Origin: Chloroflexota bacterium
GTDB lineage: Bacteria > Chloroflexota > Anaerolineae > UBA1429
Assembly (NCBI GenBank): GCA_019873625.1
Contig: JAIOAW010000018.1
Coordinates: 1-49,695 of the forward strand
DNA: 49,695 nucleotides
Reading direction: 5' to 3'
The notes below the pieces were generated by a model that ran no database searches, was not told the origin of the DNA, and saw nothing but the letters and a program-made list of their open reading frames with translations. Of the stretch, positions 8,430 to 17,576 are shown piece after piece. Within the stretch, counting starts at the first letter, position 1; each line of letters starts with the position of its first letter. Made by a program: the position numbers and the translations under genes.

Positions 8430-9094
8430 GGACGTTCGTTGGGTTCCCTGCGGGCAAATTGCGCTTTACGCCGATACCGGATCTCTTTTTTACCGAGGTC
8501 CTGCCCAACATCGAGGACCCGGCCGAACTGTGCGTTACGCTCTATATGTTCTTCTTCACGCACCGTCAGCGCGGCTACCCGCGTTATATGACCTTGGCGG
8601 AGTTGAGCGCCGAAAGCGCCCTGCTCACGGCCCTTGCGGCCAGGGGCGGCGAGGATGCCCAGAACCCCCAAGCGGCGCTCGAGCGGGGCGCCGCCAAGGC
8701 CGTGGCGCGGGGCACATTGCTCCAACTCGTCGTCGAAGGCGCGGAGGGGCCGGTCACGTATCTCTTTGTGAATACGGCCTCCAGCCGCAAGGCCGTGGAG
8801 GCTATCAAGGCGGCGGAATTGGTCCTCGAGGTGCGCGGCCCTGTGCGCGAACCGCGCCCAGCCGCGCCGCGGCCCAACATCTTTGAACTGTATGAACAGA
8901 ATATCGGCCTCTTGCAACCCCTGCTCGCCCAAGAATTGGAAGAGGCCGCGCGAGACTATCCGCCCGAATGGATTGAGGACGCCTTCCGCATCGCGGTGGA
9001 ACGCAATGTGCGCCATTGGCGCTATATTCGCGCCATCTTGGAGCGGTGGGCCACCGAAGGGCGCGATGCGAAACCTAGGCTGGAACACGGATGA
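8426..9094 (+). CDS. DnaD-domain primosome-type protein
   Basis: The 222-residue product ends with a DnaD/DnaB2-type helical domain: [17 protein letters not shown] followed by [12 protein letters not shown] (residues ~176-210), the hallmark YYxxxIxxW-like segment of Bacillus DnaD and phage replication initiators. The N-terminal ~120 residues would be the winged-helix oligomerisation part. DnaD proteins remodel origin DNA and help recruit helicase and loader. Coupling by 4-base overlaps on both sides (dnaB before, the DnaC-like gene after) supports a role in loading this DnaB. Confidence 0.85.
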   Translation: MRTFVGFPAGKLRFTPIPDLFFTEVLPNIEDPAELCVTLYMFFFTHRQRGYPRYMTLAELSAESALLTALAARGGEDAQNPQAALERGAAKAVARGTLLQLVVEGAEGPVTYLFVNTASSRKAVEAIKAAELVLEVRGPVREPRPAAPRPNIFELYEQNIGLLQPLLAQELEEAARDYPPEWIEDAFRIAVERNVRHWRYIRAILERWATEGRDAKPRLEHG

Positions 9095-10446
9095 GCGATA
9101 AACCCGAACCGGCACCCTCGCCCAATTTTCCCAAGCCCGAAGGCCAAGAGGGCGTTTGCCCCATTTGCCACGGGGCGGGGTACGTGCGCCTGAACGTGCC
9201 GCCCACCGACCCGCGCTTTGGGCGGGCCGTGCCCTGCATCTGCAAGCGCCGCGAAATCGCCGAACGCCGCCTGGCGCGCCTGCGCCGCGCCAGCAACTTG
9301 GAGCATCTGCGCCAAATGACCTTCGACACCTTCCGGGTGGATGGCCCCGAGGACCCGGAAATCTCGTTCATCCTGCGAGATGCCCTAGAGACGGCCCGCG
9401 AATTCGCCGAGCACCCCAAGGGTTGGTTGGTGCTCACAGGCCCCTTCGGCTGTGGGAAGACGCACCTGGCGGCGGCCATCGCGAACTATGCCATTGAGCA
9501 CGGCATCTTTGCGCTGTTCGTGGTGGTGCCGGACCTTCTCGACTATCTCCGCGCGGCCTACGCGCCCACCAGCCCCGTAACCTATGATGAACGCCTTGAA
9601 CAGGTGCGCAACGTCGAACTCCTCATCCTCGATGACCTGGGCACCCAGAACACCACCCCTTGGGCCGCTGAAAAACTGTATCAGATTCTCAACTATCGCT
9701 ACAATGCCGAACTCCCCACGGTCATCACGACGAACCAATCCCTTCTGGATATTGACCCGCGCTTGGCCTCGCGCCTAAAGGACCAGCGCATGGTGCGGAT
9801 GATCTCGCTTTACGTGGCCGACCACCGCGCCCAGGGCAAAGACGCAACCTTTGGCAGCCTGGACCTCTATTCGGCCTTTACGCTGGAGACTTTTTCTGAC
9901 CGGCGGGGTGAACTCGAACCCGCGCAGGTAGCCCTCTTGCGGCGCGCCCTCCAGGCCGCTCAGGCGTATGCGGAACAGCCCAAGAACTGGCTCCTCCTGC
10001 GGGGGCCTTATGGCGTGGGCAAGACGCATCTCGCCGCGGCCATCGCCAACAAGATCGCCCGCAGTGGGCGCACGGTGAAGTTCGTGGTCGTCTCCGATTT
10101 GCTCGATCATCTGCGCGCCACGTTCCAGCCGGGCAGTTCCGTCTCGTACGATCAGCGTTTCAACGAGGTGCGCCAGGCGATGTGCCTGGTGCTAGATGAC
10201 CTTGGCGTGCAAAATACGACGCCCTGGGCGCGCGAGAAACTGTTCCAGATTTTGAACTACCGCTATGTGGCGGGGCTGCCGACGATCTTTACGGTGGCCA
10301 CGGCCGATTGGGATGCCCTCGATGAGCGCCTCAAGAGTCGCTTGCTCGATCGTTCCGTGTGCACCATCCTCGACCTGGACGTGCCGAGTTACCGTGGCGC
10401 GCCCGAACCCAAAACCCCGCGCCGCACCACGCGGCAGCGCACCTAG
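9091..10446 (+). CDS. Helicase loader-like AAA+ ATPase with two tandem DnaC/IstB domains
   Basis: The 451-residue protein contains two successive DnaC/DnaI-type AAA+ domains. Domain 1 (~residues 90-255) has Walker A GPFGCGKT (117-124), Walker B LILDD (178-182) and a sensor ITTN (212-215). Domain 2 (~275-430) has Walker A GPYGVGKT (305-312) and Walker B LVLDD (366-370), but the sensor position reads TVATAD. Both share the motif VxDLLDxLRA and the NTTPWAxEKL-QILNYRY block, so they arose by internal duplication. The N-terminal 60 residues carry four cysteines (C23, C26, C49, C51), a probable zinc site as in DnaI. Usual DnaC/DnaI proteins have one AAA+ domain in ~250-310 residues. Overlap with the DnaD gene and nearness to dnaB identify it as the likely helicase loader. 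Confidence 0.88.
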   Translation: MSDKPEPAPSPNFPKPEGQEGVCPICHGAGYVRLNVPPTDPRFGRAVPCICKRREIAERRLARLRRASNLEHLRQMTFDTFRVDGPEDPEISFILRDALETAREFAEHPKGWLVLTGPFGCGKTHLAAAIANYAIEHGIFALFVVVPDLLDYLRAAYAPTSPVTYDERLEQVRNVELLILDDLGTQNTTPWAAEKLYQILNYRYNAELPTVITTNQSLLDIDPRLASRLKDQRMVRMISLYVADHRAQGKDATFGSLDLYSAFTLETFSDRRGELEPAQVALLRRALQAAQAYAEQPKNWLLLRGPYGVGKTHLAAAIANKIARSGRTVKFVVVSDLLDHLRATFQPGSSVSYDQRFNEVRQAMCLVLDDLGVQNTTPWAREKLFQILNYRYVAGLPTIFTVATADWDALDERLKSRLLDRSVCTILDLDVPSYRGAPEPKTPRRTTRQRT

Positions 10447-10459
10447 GGCACCTTGACCG

Positions 10460-12205
10460 ATGCCTCGCCTTCGTCCTTTGCCCGCAAAGGATGCCCCTCG
10501 GCCCAAAAAGGCCCTCTGGGCGCGCTGGGGCGTTGCCCTAGGGATCATCCTCTTGGGTGCGGCGCTCCTATGGCTCAATGAACGGCCCATCCGCCAGGCT
10601 ATGGCCTCCTGGACGGGCGAAGAGGACCCTTGGGAACAGGTGAAAGGCACGGTGGCGCTTGCTCTCCTCCGCCTTCAGCACGGCCTGCCGCGCACGGAGC
10701 CGTTCATCCCCATAGCCCACACGGGGGTGCCGCCTTACGGCGTGAACACTTTTCTCGAACAAGAGGTGGAGGAAGAAAAGGTCGAGCGCTCCCTTCAGAT
10801 GATCTCCGCCGCCGGGTTTCGCTGGATCCGCCAAGAGTTCCCCTGGGAGGATATCGAAATCTCGGCCAAGGGCGATTTTTGGGACCACCGCTGGAACCGT
10901 AGCGCTTGGGAAAAGTACGACCGCATCGTCGCCCTGGCCGAAAAATACAACCTCCAAATCATCGCCCGGCTGGATAATCCCCCGGCCTGGTCGCGCGCCG
11001 TGGGCAACGCGCCGGGGTGGGAAAAGGCCCCACCCGATGACTATGCCGATTTCGGCGATTTCGTCTATGCCGTGGTGAGCCGCTATCGGGGGCGCATTCG
11101 CTACTACCAAATCTGGAACGAACCGAACATCTTCCCCGAATGGGGTGACCAGCCCGTCAACCCAGAGGGATACGTCGAACTCCTCAAGATCGCCTACACC
11201 CGCGCCAAAGAGGCCGACCCCGATTGCGTCATCCTGGCTGCCGGGTTGGCGCAGACCGTCGAGACCGGCCCGCGCAACCTGAGCGACCTCATTTACCTCG
11301 AGCGAATGTACCAGGCCGGCGTAAAGGGCTATTTCGATATTATGGGGGCGATGGTGTACGGCCTATGGACCGGGCCGTATGATCGGCGGGCCAGCCCCGA
11401 CCGCACCAACTTTGCGCGCGCCCAACTCATCCGCGAGATTATGGTGCGCTATGGCGATGGCGATAAGCCTATTTGGGCCACGGAGGTGGGCTGGAATGCC
11501 CTACCGGAAGATTTCCCGGCCTTCCCGAATTATGGCCGCGTCACGCTGGAAAAGCAGGCCGAGTACGCCATCCAAGCCTACGAGCGCGCCAACCGCGAGT
11601 GGCCCTGGATGGGCGTGATGAATTACTGGTTCTTCCGCCGCCCATCGGACGCGGAACGGAACCAGACGTGGTATTACTTTCGCCTGGTGGAGCCGGATTT
11701 CACGCCCCTACCCGTTTATGATGCCCTGGCCGAATGGCTGCGCCGCCCGCCGGCGGTGGGCCTGGGGTTCCACCAGGAGGATCATTGGGCGCTCCACTAC
11801 GAGGGCCATTGGGCCTCCGTGCAGGATGAAGGGGCCGTCTTGGGTGCCTACCGGCGCGGCGCACCCGGAGACCGGCTCGCCTTCGACTTTGAGGGGACGG
11901 CGCTCGACATCGTGGTGCGCTCGCCAAGTGACGGCGCGCACATCCAGGCCTGGGTAGATGGCCGGCCGCGCCGCCTGCGCGCCGTGGGGCTGGCCCCCTA
12001 CACCCAAGCGCCTTGCCTTCGCGTGGCACAGGGATTGCAAAATGGGCGCCACCACGTGGAACTTGCGGTGAAAGACGGGGCATTTGCCCTGGATGGCCTC
12101 ATTGTGCGGCAAGAGGCGCCGCGCTGGCCCCTGTGGGCGGCCCTGGCTGTGGCCACTATGGCAGGGGGCGCGGCCCTCGCCAAAAGGCTGAGGAGGGCAC
12201 GATGA
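10460..12205 (+). CDS. Membrane-anchored GH39/GH5-like glycoside hydrolase
   Basis: The 581-residue product has a basic N terminus and a membrane helix (~22-39), an extracytoplasmic (beta/alpha)8 hydrolase domain (~90-430), a beta-sandwich-like region (~440-555) and a C-terminal helix (~560-575) with a basic end. The clan-A catalytic pair is visible: acid/base Glu221 in YYQIWNEPN and nucleophile Glu342 in IWATEVGW. This arrangement resembles GH39-type and related cellulase-superfamily enzymes; the substrate cannot be assigned. The stop overlaps the start of the following glycosyltransferase by ATGA, so the pair likely acts on the same cell-surface glycan. It begins 13 bp after the helicase loader without an obvious promoter or strong ribosome-binding site. 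Confidence 0.78.
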   Translation: MPRLRPLPAKDAPRPKKALWARWGVALGIILLGAALLWLNERPIRQAMASWTGEEDPWEQVKGTVALALLRLQHGLPRTEPFIPIAHTGVPPYGVNTFLEQEVEEEKVERSLQMISAAGFRWIRQEFPWEDIEISAKGDFWDHRWNRSAWEKYDRIVALAEKYNLQIIARLDNPPAWSRAVGNAPGWEKAPPDDYADFGDFVYAVVSRYRGRIRYYQIWNEPNIFPEWGDQPVNPEGYVELLKIAYTRAKEADPDCVILAAGLAQTVETGPRNLSDLIYLERMYQAGVKGYFDIMGAMVYGLWTGPYDRRASPDRTNFARAQLIREIMVRYGDGDKPIWATEVGWNALPEDFPAFPNYGRVTLEKQAEYAIQAYERANREWPWMGVMNYWFFRRPSDAERNQTWYYFRLVEPDFTPLPVYDALAEWLRRPPAVGLGFHQEDHWALHYEGHWASVQDEGAVLGAYRRGAPGDRLAFDFEGTALDIVVRSPSDGAHIQAWVDGRPRRLRAVGLAPYTQAPCLRVAQGLQNGRHHVELAVKDGAFALDGLIVRQEAPRWPLWAALAVATMAGGAALAKRLRRAR

Positions 12206-14592
12206 AGCGCCGCCTGTGGGAGGGCCTCGCCCTGGCTGTGCTCTTTTCCCTCGCCTTGGGGTTGCGCCTTTACCGGCTTGATGCCCAGAGCCTGTGGAAC
12301 GACGAGGGCACCAGCGTGGCCCTGGCCCAAAGGAGCCTCGCCACCATTGCGCGAGATGCCTCGCACGATATCCATCCCCCGCTTTACTATTTCCTCCTCC
12401 ACGATTGGGTTCGCCTGGTTGGCACGTCGGAGCGGGGCGTGCGTAGCCTCTCGGCCTTGATGGGCGCCGGCGCAGTGGTGGCCACGTATTTCTTGGGCAA
12501 AAGGCGCTTCGGCTCTGCCGTGGCGTTTGGGGCGGCCTGGCTCACGGCCCTCTCGCCGTATCACATCTACTATTCCCAAGAGGCGCGGATGTACATCGGC
12601 GTGACCCTCGCCGGCCTCCTCTCGATGCTCGCTTACGATGGCCTCCTCGAGGCCCTGAGCCGCCCGCGCCGCTTCCCCTGGGGCCTGGCTCTCGCCTACC
12701 TCGCCTCGACGTGCGCTATGGTGTATATGCACTATTTCGGCTTCACGGTGCTCTTGGCGCAGGGCCTCGGCGTGCTCCTTTGGGCTGGGCGCAAGGCTTT
12801 CCTTCGCCGTGGCGAGGGTGCCCCTGGGCGAAGGGCTATCCCCTGGCGGGCCGGGGGCCTTTGGGCGGCGCTCTTTGCCCTGGTACTCGGGGCCTATGTG
12901 CCCTGGCTGCGCCTTTCTTGGCCGGCCCTGCGCCACTGGCCCTCGGTGAGCGCCCCCTTTACCCTTTTGGCCCTTTTGGCGCGCCTAACGCGCCTCTTCC
13001 CCTTGGGGGTCACAGCCCCCTCTTCCGCGGCGAGTATGGCCATCGGCGCCCTGTGGGTGGGCTTGGCCCTCTGGGGGCTGATCAACCCCTATTTCCATCG
13101 GCGCGACCTCGCCCTTACCCAGGGATTATGGCAGACCGCCCTTTACTGGCTCACGCCCGTACTGACGATGTACCTCGCCTCGCTGCGCCGCCCGATGTAT
13201 AACCCCAAGTTCTTGCTCTTGGCCAGCCCGGGGTTTTATCTGCTCGTCTCAGCAGGGGTCATCGCCCTCGCCCAAGCGGCTGGGCGCTTGGTGCGCAAAG
13301 GGTGGGCTATGCCGCTTTTGGCCGCGTGCGGGCTGGCCGCGCTGGGCGCCTCGGCCCTCCCCTCGCTCAGGAACCTCTACTTCAACCCTGCCTTCGCGCG
13401 AGATGATTATCGCGGCATCGTGGCCACCATCAACGCCTCCGCCCGGCCGGATGACGCCATCCTTATCAACGCACCTTCGCAGGTGGAGACGGTGGGCTAC
13501 TATTACCACGGGCCTTTGCCGCTCTATCCCTTGCCGCTCCAGCGCCCGCCCGATCGCGCCCAGACCGAGCAGGCCCTCGCCGAAATCGCCGCGCGCCACG
13601 GGCGCATCTGGGCCATCCTCTGGGCTACGCGCGAAAGCGACCCCGAGGGTATCGTCATCCACTGGTTGAACGGCCACTGCTACCCGGTATTTGACCGCTG
13701 GTACGGCAACCTCCGCTTGGCCCTGTACACGGTGGCGCCGGTCTCCCCTGGCGAGGAACGGCCGGTGGGGGCCGTTTTCGGCGGGCAGATCCGTTTGCAG
13801 AGTTATGCGCTCCTCACGCCCTCGGCCACAAGCGGCGAGGTGGTGCAGATTCGCCTCACGTGGCAGGCCCTGCGCCCCATCGAACGGCGCTACAAGGTGT
13901 TCATCCACATCGTGGATGAGCGCGGGCACATCGTGGGCCAGCACGATAGCGAACCCGTGGGCGGCACGCGCTTGACCACCCTCTGGCCAATAGGCGAGGC
14001 CATTCAGGATCCCTACGGCGTGCTCGTGATGCCCGGCACGCCGCCGGGGTTGCACACCGTGCGCGTGGGCCTTTATGGCCTGGAGGACGGCCGCCGCCTG
14101 GAGATCACGGAGGGCGGGAGCGGCCTGGCCGACGCGGTGGATTTGACGACCCTCACCATAGGCCGCGCCCCCCAGCCGCCGGCGGTCGAGAGCCTGGATA
14201 TGGACGCGGCCGCTAACCTCTCCTGGGGCGCCCTGCGCCTTCTGGGGCATAGCCTATACCCCCTGGGCGAACGGCATAACCCCGAACGACGGCTGGCCCC
14301 TGGGGGGCTGGCAGAACTCCTCCTCTTTTGGCGCAAAGAGCGTATGGGCGAGGCCCCTTCGGCCTGGGCCATCGCCCTCCTCGACCGTAAGGGGCGCGCC
14401 ATATGGCAGGGGGCGTTCGATATCGTCGGCGGGGCCTACCCTCCCAGCGCCTGGGAAGAGGGCGAGATCGTGCGGGATATCCAACACCTGGCGCTCCCGG
14501 CAGACCTCGCGCCCGGCGTGTATCGGCTCGCCCTCCGCGCGGAGGGGGAGAACACGTGGCGCCCCTTGGGCGAGGTGGAGATTAGGCGCTAG
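12202..14592 (+). CDS. Polytopic GT-C glycosyltransferase (PMT/ArnT-like) with C-terminal domain
   Basis: The 796-residue protein starts at the ATG overlapping the upstream stop. The first ~430 residues carry about ten to twelve membrane spans. The first extracytoplasmic loop has the family motif LWNDEGTS (acidic DE pair), as in protein O-mannosyltransferases and ArnT, which move a sugar from a lipid phosphate carrier. HDIHPPLYYFLLH and YYSQEARMY are further family-like segments. The C-terminal ~330 residues are soluble and beta-rich, with two repeats beginning VGAVFGGQIRLQSY and LSWGALRLLGHSLYP, like carbohydrate-binding or stalk domains. Acceptor unknown; co-expression with the glycosidase suggests surface glycan building and trimming. 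It is convergent with fdhD, with the two stop regions overlapping by 11 bp. Confidence 0.82.
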   Translation: MKRRLWEGLALAVLFSLALGLRLYRLDAQSLWNDEGTSVALAQRSLATIARDASHDIHPPLYYFLLHDWVRLVGTSERGVRSLSALMGAGAVVATYFLGKRRFGSAVAFGAAWLTALSPYHIYYSQEARMYIGVTLAGLLSMLAYDGLLEALSRPRRFPWGLALAYLASTCAMVYMHYFGFTVLLAQGLGVLLWAGRKAFLRRGEGAPGRRAIPWRAGGLWAALFALVLGAYVPWLRLSWPALRHWPSVSAPFTLLALLARLTRLFPLGVTAPSSAASMAIGALWVGLALWGLINPYFHRRDLALTQGLWQTALYWLTPVLTMYLASLRRPMYNPKFLLLASPGFYLLVSAGVIALAQAAGRLVRKGWAMPLLAACGLAALGASALPSLRNLYFNPAFARDDYRGIVATINASARPDDAILINAPSQVETVGYYYHGPLPLYPLPLQRPPDRAQTEQALAEIAARHGRIWAILWATRESDPEGIVIHWLNGHCYPVFDRWYGNLRLALYTVAPVSPGEERPVGAVFGGQIRLQSYALLTPSATSGEVVQIRLTWQALRPIERRYKVFIHIVDERGHIVGQHDSEPVGGTRLTTLWPIGEAIQDPYGVLVMPGTPPGLHTVRVGLYGLEDGRRLEITEGGSGLADAVDLTTLTIGRAPQPPAVESLDMDAAANLSWGALRLLGHSLYPLGERHNPERRLAPGGLAELLLFWRKERMGEAPSAWAIALLDRKGRAIWQGAFDIVGGAYPPSAWEEGEIVRDIQHLALPADLAPGVYRLALRAEGENTWRPLGEVEIRR

Positions 14593-15430
14593 CGCTCGAA
14601 CGGACGCGCTCCGCGTGGGCATAGAGGATCATCCGCTCCCCGCGCAAGTAGCCGATAAGCGTCTGCCCAAAGCGCTCGGCCAGGGCCACGGCGAGGGCCG
14701 TGGGCGCGGAAAGGGAAATGAGGATGGGGATGCGCATCCGCAGCGCCTTCGAGACCATCTCGTAACTCAAACGGCCCGAGCAAAGCAGGATTTTATCTCC
14801 CAAGGGGATGCCTTTGAGCACACAGTGGCCGATCACCTTATCCACCGCGTTATGGCGGCCCACATCCTCCGCCAGGGCGATGAGCGCGCCAGAGGCATCA
14901 AAGAGGGCAGCGGAATGGACGCCCCCTACCGCCTCGTGGAGAGATGGCCCTTGGCGCAGGGCGCGCCCCAAACCCAAGAGGAGTTCGGCGGGCACGGTCA
15001 AATGAGCGGAGAGCGGTTCAAGGGGCAGTTCGGCGCGGGCCACATCCACCGCGCCGCATCCTGCGCGGATGAGGCGCACCACCTCCAGCCGCGCCGAAGG
15101 GTCAAGCCCCTCCGGCGCCACGCGCACATCCACGCGGTTGCGCGAGAGGAGGCCCTCGTCTTGTACCTCCGTCCCTGGTTCGGGCAGGCCCTGGCCGCAG
15201 TGGTGCACCATCAAGATATCCGCAAAGCGGCGCACCAAGCCCTCGCTCAGGCAGAACCCTACGGCGAGTTCCTTCTCCATCCCCGGCAGGCGCATCAAAA
15301 CAGCCGCCTGTTGGCCGTTGATATAAAGCGCCAAGGGTTCTTCGAGCACGACGGGCCGCTCTTCGAGGCGAGGCCCTTCCTTGCTCACCGCCCAAACGGG
15401 CCGTTTGACGATGGGCCATTCCCCTTCCAT
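14582..15430 (-). CDS. fdhD: Formate dehydrogenase accessory sulfurtransferase FdhD
   Basis: FdhD passes sulfur from the cysteine desulfurase IscS to the molybdenum/tungsten cofactor of formate dehydrogenases. The 282-residue protein shows the family blocks EEPLALYING (~30-39), ELAVGFCLSEGLV (~54-66), the GCG loop (C125), GGVHSAALF and EDVGRHNAVDKVIG, and CSGRLSYEMVSKA. In E. coli the loop is CxxC and both cysteines matter; here it reads CGAV, so the second cysteine is missing. No formate dehydrogenase gene is in the window. A separate TATAAT and a terminator between it and the hydrogenase genes suggest it is its own transcription unit. Confidence 0.93.
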   Translation of the reverse strand: MEGEWPIVKRPVWAVSKEGPRLEERPVVLEEPLALYINGQQAAVLMRLPGMEKELAVGFCLSEGLVRRFADILMVHHCGQGLPEPGTEVQDEGLLSRNRVDVRVAPEGLDPSARLEVVRLIRAGCGAVDVARAELPLEPLSAHLTVPAELLLGLGRALRQGPSLHEAVGGVHSAALFDASGALIALAEDVGRHNAVDKVIGHCVLKGIPLGDKILLCSGRLSYEMVSKALRMRIPILISLSAPTALAVALAERFGQTLIGYLRGERMILYAHAERVRSSASA

Positions 15431-15462
15431 CGGATCACGCTCCCTCTCGAGGTGTTTGGCCC

Positions 15463-15468
15463 ATTATA
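15463..15468 (-). promoter_or_regulatory. -10 box upstream of fdhD
   Basis: TATAAT on the minus strand, about 33 bp upstream of the fdhD ATG. The matching -35 region is GC-rich and poor, so an activator may be needed or the element may be weak. Its position after the hydrogenase terminator supports separate transcription of fdhD. Confidence 0.45.
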
Positions 15469-15483
15469 CTACAGCCCTATGGC

Positions 15484-15520
15484 AAAGGCCCCCGCGGAGA
15501 ATAACCCCACGGGGGCCTTT
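15484..15520 (-). terminator. Hairpin terminator after the hydrogenase operon
   Basis: Perfect 11-bp stem with arms at 15484-15494 and 15510-15520 and a 15-nt loop. It lies 18 bp past the stop of the NiFe large subunit. The stem ends in TTT on the minus strand without a longer T-run. It would end the 10-kb hydrogenase transcript. Confidence 0.7.
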
Positions 15521-15537
15521 CGCCTTGGCGCCGAGAG

Positions 15538-16956
15538 TTAATCTCGCCGGAACTCGCGGAGCAGGCTGCCTTGGGCATCTCGAATCTCGACGATGAGCGG
15601 CATCTCGCCCAAGGCATGGGTGGAGCAAGAAAGGCACGGGTCATAGCAGCGGATGGCCGCCTCCACGCGGTTGAGCATCCCCTCGGTGAGGTTCTTGCCA
15701 TCCACAAAGGCCTTGGCCACCAATTCCACGGAATGGTTCATCGCATAGTTGTTGTTGCCCGTGGCCACGATGAGGTTCACCTTGGTGATGAGGCCATCCT
15801 CATCCGTCCAGTAGTGATGCCAAAGGACGCCGCGCGGCGCCTCGATGACGCCCACGCCCTCGCCGGTGATCTGCGTGTGCGTGTTCAAGACGTCCTCCGA
15901 AAGGATATCCGGGTCTTCGCACAGTTCGCGCGCGCGTTCCACGGCGTAGAGGTCCTCGATGAGCCGGGCATAGTGGTAGTAGAGCGAAGGCTCCACGGGG
16001 CCTTCGGATAGGGCCTTCCACTCTTGGAACTCGGCGTTCGCCAAGGGCGTGGAGATGCGATCGGCCACGTTCAGCCGCGCCAAGGGCGCCACGCGATAGA
16101 CGCCCTCCGGCCACCCCAGGCTCTTGTAATAGGGGAATTTCAGGTAAGACCAATCTTCCACGTGCTCGGCGATGTAGTTCAGATACTCGCGGCCGTCGAA
16201 CTCGTTGATGAGGGCGCCCTTTTTATCCACGATGCGCAGGGGGCCTTCGTAAAGTTCCAAGGCGCCGTCCTTCACCATCCCCATATAGTTCGAGGGGAAA
16301 TTGGCAAAGGCCCGCACCAGGGCCTGATTCTGCTCCAGCCACCCCTTGCAGATTTGGATGCCCTCTTGGATGTAGCCGATCATCTCGTCCACTTCGCTCA
16401 GGATGGCATCGCGATCTTCCACCGCGAGCGGCACGCTCACGCCCCCCGGCACGGCCCAGTGCATATGGATGCGGCGCCCGCTGAGGCGGCGGATGATCTC
16501 CTGGCCATATTTGCGCAGTTTGACGGCCTTGAGAGCAAGCGTCGGGTTCACCTCGATGAGGCCCACCACGTTGCGGATGGCCGGGTCGGCATCGAACCCC
16601 AGGAGGAGGTCCGGCGAGGCGAGGTGGAAAAAGTGCATCGAATGCGACTGGATCATCTGCCCCATATGGAGGAGTTCGCGCAACAGGTGCGCGGGGCGGG
16701 GCGGTTCCACGCCGGCCACGCGGTCGCACGCCTTGGCCGAGGCCAAGTGGTGGCTCACGGGGCAAATGCCGCAGATGCGCGGCGTGATGACCGGCATTTC
16801 AAAATACATACGGCCTTCGGAAAATTTCTCAAAGCCGCGGAATTGGTCAATATGCAGATAACTCCGCTCGACCTTACCCTCGTCATCGAGGTGAATCGTG
16901 ACACGGGCATGGCCTTCGATGCGCGTAACGTTATCTATCGTGATCTTTTGGCCCAT
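15538..16956 (-). CDS. [NiFe]-hydrogenase large subunit, group 3-like (HydL/HoxH-type)
   Basis: Catalytic subunit binding the Ni-Fe(CN)2CO centre that interconverts H2 with protons and electrons. All four cysteine ligands are present: RICGIC (C62, C65) followed by H69/H70 near the N terminus, and DPCLSC (C441, C444) near the C terminus. The early RIEGHARV motif is intact. DPCLSCSTH is followed by 25 residues, so a maturation protease would cut after H447. At 472 residues it is normal for group 3 (cytoplasmic, cofactor-coupled) enzymes. It is the last gene of the operon, 38 bp after the small subunit, with a TAAGGAG ribosome-binding site. Confidence 0.93.
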   Translation of the reverse strand: MGQKITIDNVTRIEGHARVTIHLDDEGKVERSYLHIDQFRGFEKFSEGRMYFEMPVITPRICGICPVSHHLASAKACDRVAGVEPPRPAHLLRELLHMGQMIQSHSMHFFHLASPDLLLGFDADPAIRNVVGLIEVNPTLALKAVKLRKYGQEIIRRLSGRRIHMHWAVPGGVSVPLAVEDRDAILSEVDEMIGYIQEGIQICKGWLEQNQALVRAFANFPSNYMGMVKDGALELYEGPLRIVDKKGALINEFDGREYLNYIAEHVEDWSYLKFPYYKSLGWPEGVYRVAPLARLNVADRISTPLANAEFQEWKALSEGPVEPSLYYHYARLIEDLYAVERARELCEDPDILSEDVLNTHTQITGEGVGVIEAPRGVLWHHYWTDEDGLITKVNLIVATGNNNYAMNHSVELVAKAFVDGKNLTEGMLNRVEAAIRCYDPCLSCSTHALGEMPLIVEIRDAQGSLLREFRRD

Positions 16957-16994
16957 GGTCCCTCTCCTTAGGCGGTGTGTGATCGTACGGGCGT

Positions 16995-17540
16995 TCAGTC
17001 ATAGGTCAAGAGGTCGTCGGTGAGCACGGGGGTGCGCCCGGCCAACAGTTCCGTAATGGCGAACCAAATCGCCTTGGCCGGGGGCGGGCAGCCAGGGATG
17101 TAGACATCCACCTTGACCACCTGATCCACCGCCCTAACCTGCGGAAAGAGTTTGGCGATTTCGGGCGAACGGGGCACCGCCGAACCAGGCTCGACGCTTT
17201 CCGCCTCGACGTAAGCGCGCTCCAACACCTTGTTCACGTCGAAAAAGTTGCGCATCGTGCAGATGCCGCCCGTCACCGCGCAATCGCCAATGGCGATGAG
17301 GATCTTGCAGCGCTGACGCATCTCTTTGGCGACGTGCTCTTGGTGATCGTTGCTCACCGCGCCGGTGAGGATGCCGATATCCACGCCCGATTCAGGCGGA
17401 TGTTTGAGGTCGGTGATCGGCGTCGAGAGAATCTGCACGTGCTGAGCCAATTCGACGATCTTTTCATCAATATCCAATAGCGACATATGGCAGCCCGAGC
17501 AAACGTCCAGCCAATCGCTCGCGAGCGTTACTTTGGCCAT
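16995..17540 (-). CDS. [NiFe]-hydrogenase small subunit (HydS/HoxY-type)
   Basis: Electron-transfer subunit carrying the proximal [4Fe-4S] cluster next to the NiFe site. The 181-residue protein is short, as in cytoplasmic group 3 enzymes, with no Tat signal peptide. Cluster ligands are visible as C14 and C17 (DVCSGC), C87 (IGDCAVTGG) and C151 (IPGCPP). An in-frame TTG lies one codon upstream, but the ATG at 17540 is placed 5 nt after GGAGGT and is preferred. It sits 36 bp after the NuoG-like subunit gene, which should take the electrons. Confidence 0.93.
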   Translation of the reverse strand: MAKVTLASDWLDVCSGCHMSLLDIDEKIVELAQHVQILSTPITDLKHPPESGVDIGILTGAVSNDHQEHVAKEMRQRCKILIAIGDCAVTGGICTMRNFFDVNKVLERAYVEAESVEPGSAVPRSPEIAKLFPQVRAVDQVVKVDVYIPGCPPPAKAIWFAITELLAGRTPVLTDDLLTYD

Positions 17541-17576
17541 CAAAACCTCCTTACATCATCCCTGAGTAAACGGCCG

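Noticed and set aside
14582-17000. fdhD as a 13th gene of the hydrogenase operon
   Set aside because: An 11-bp hairpin and a separate -10 box lie between them, so a separate transcription unit is more likely, though read-through is possible.
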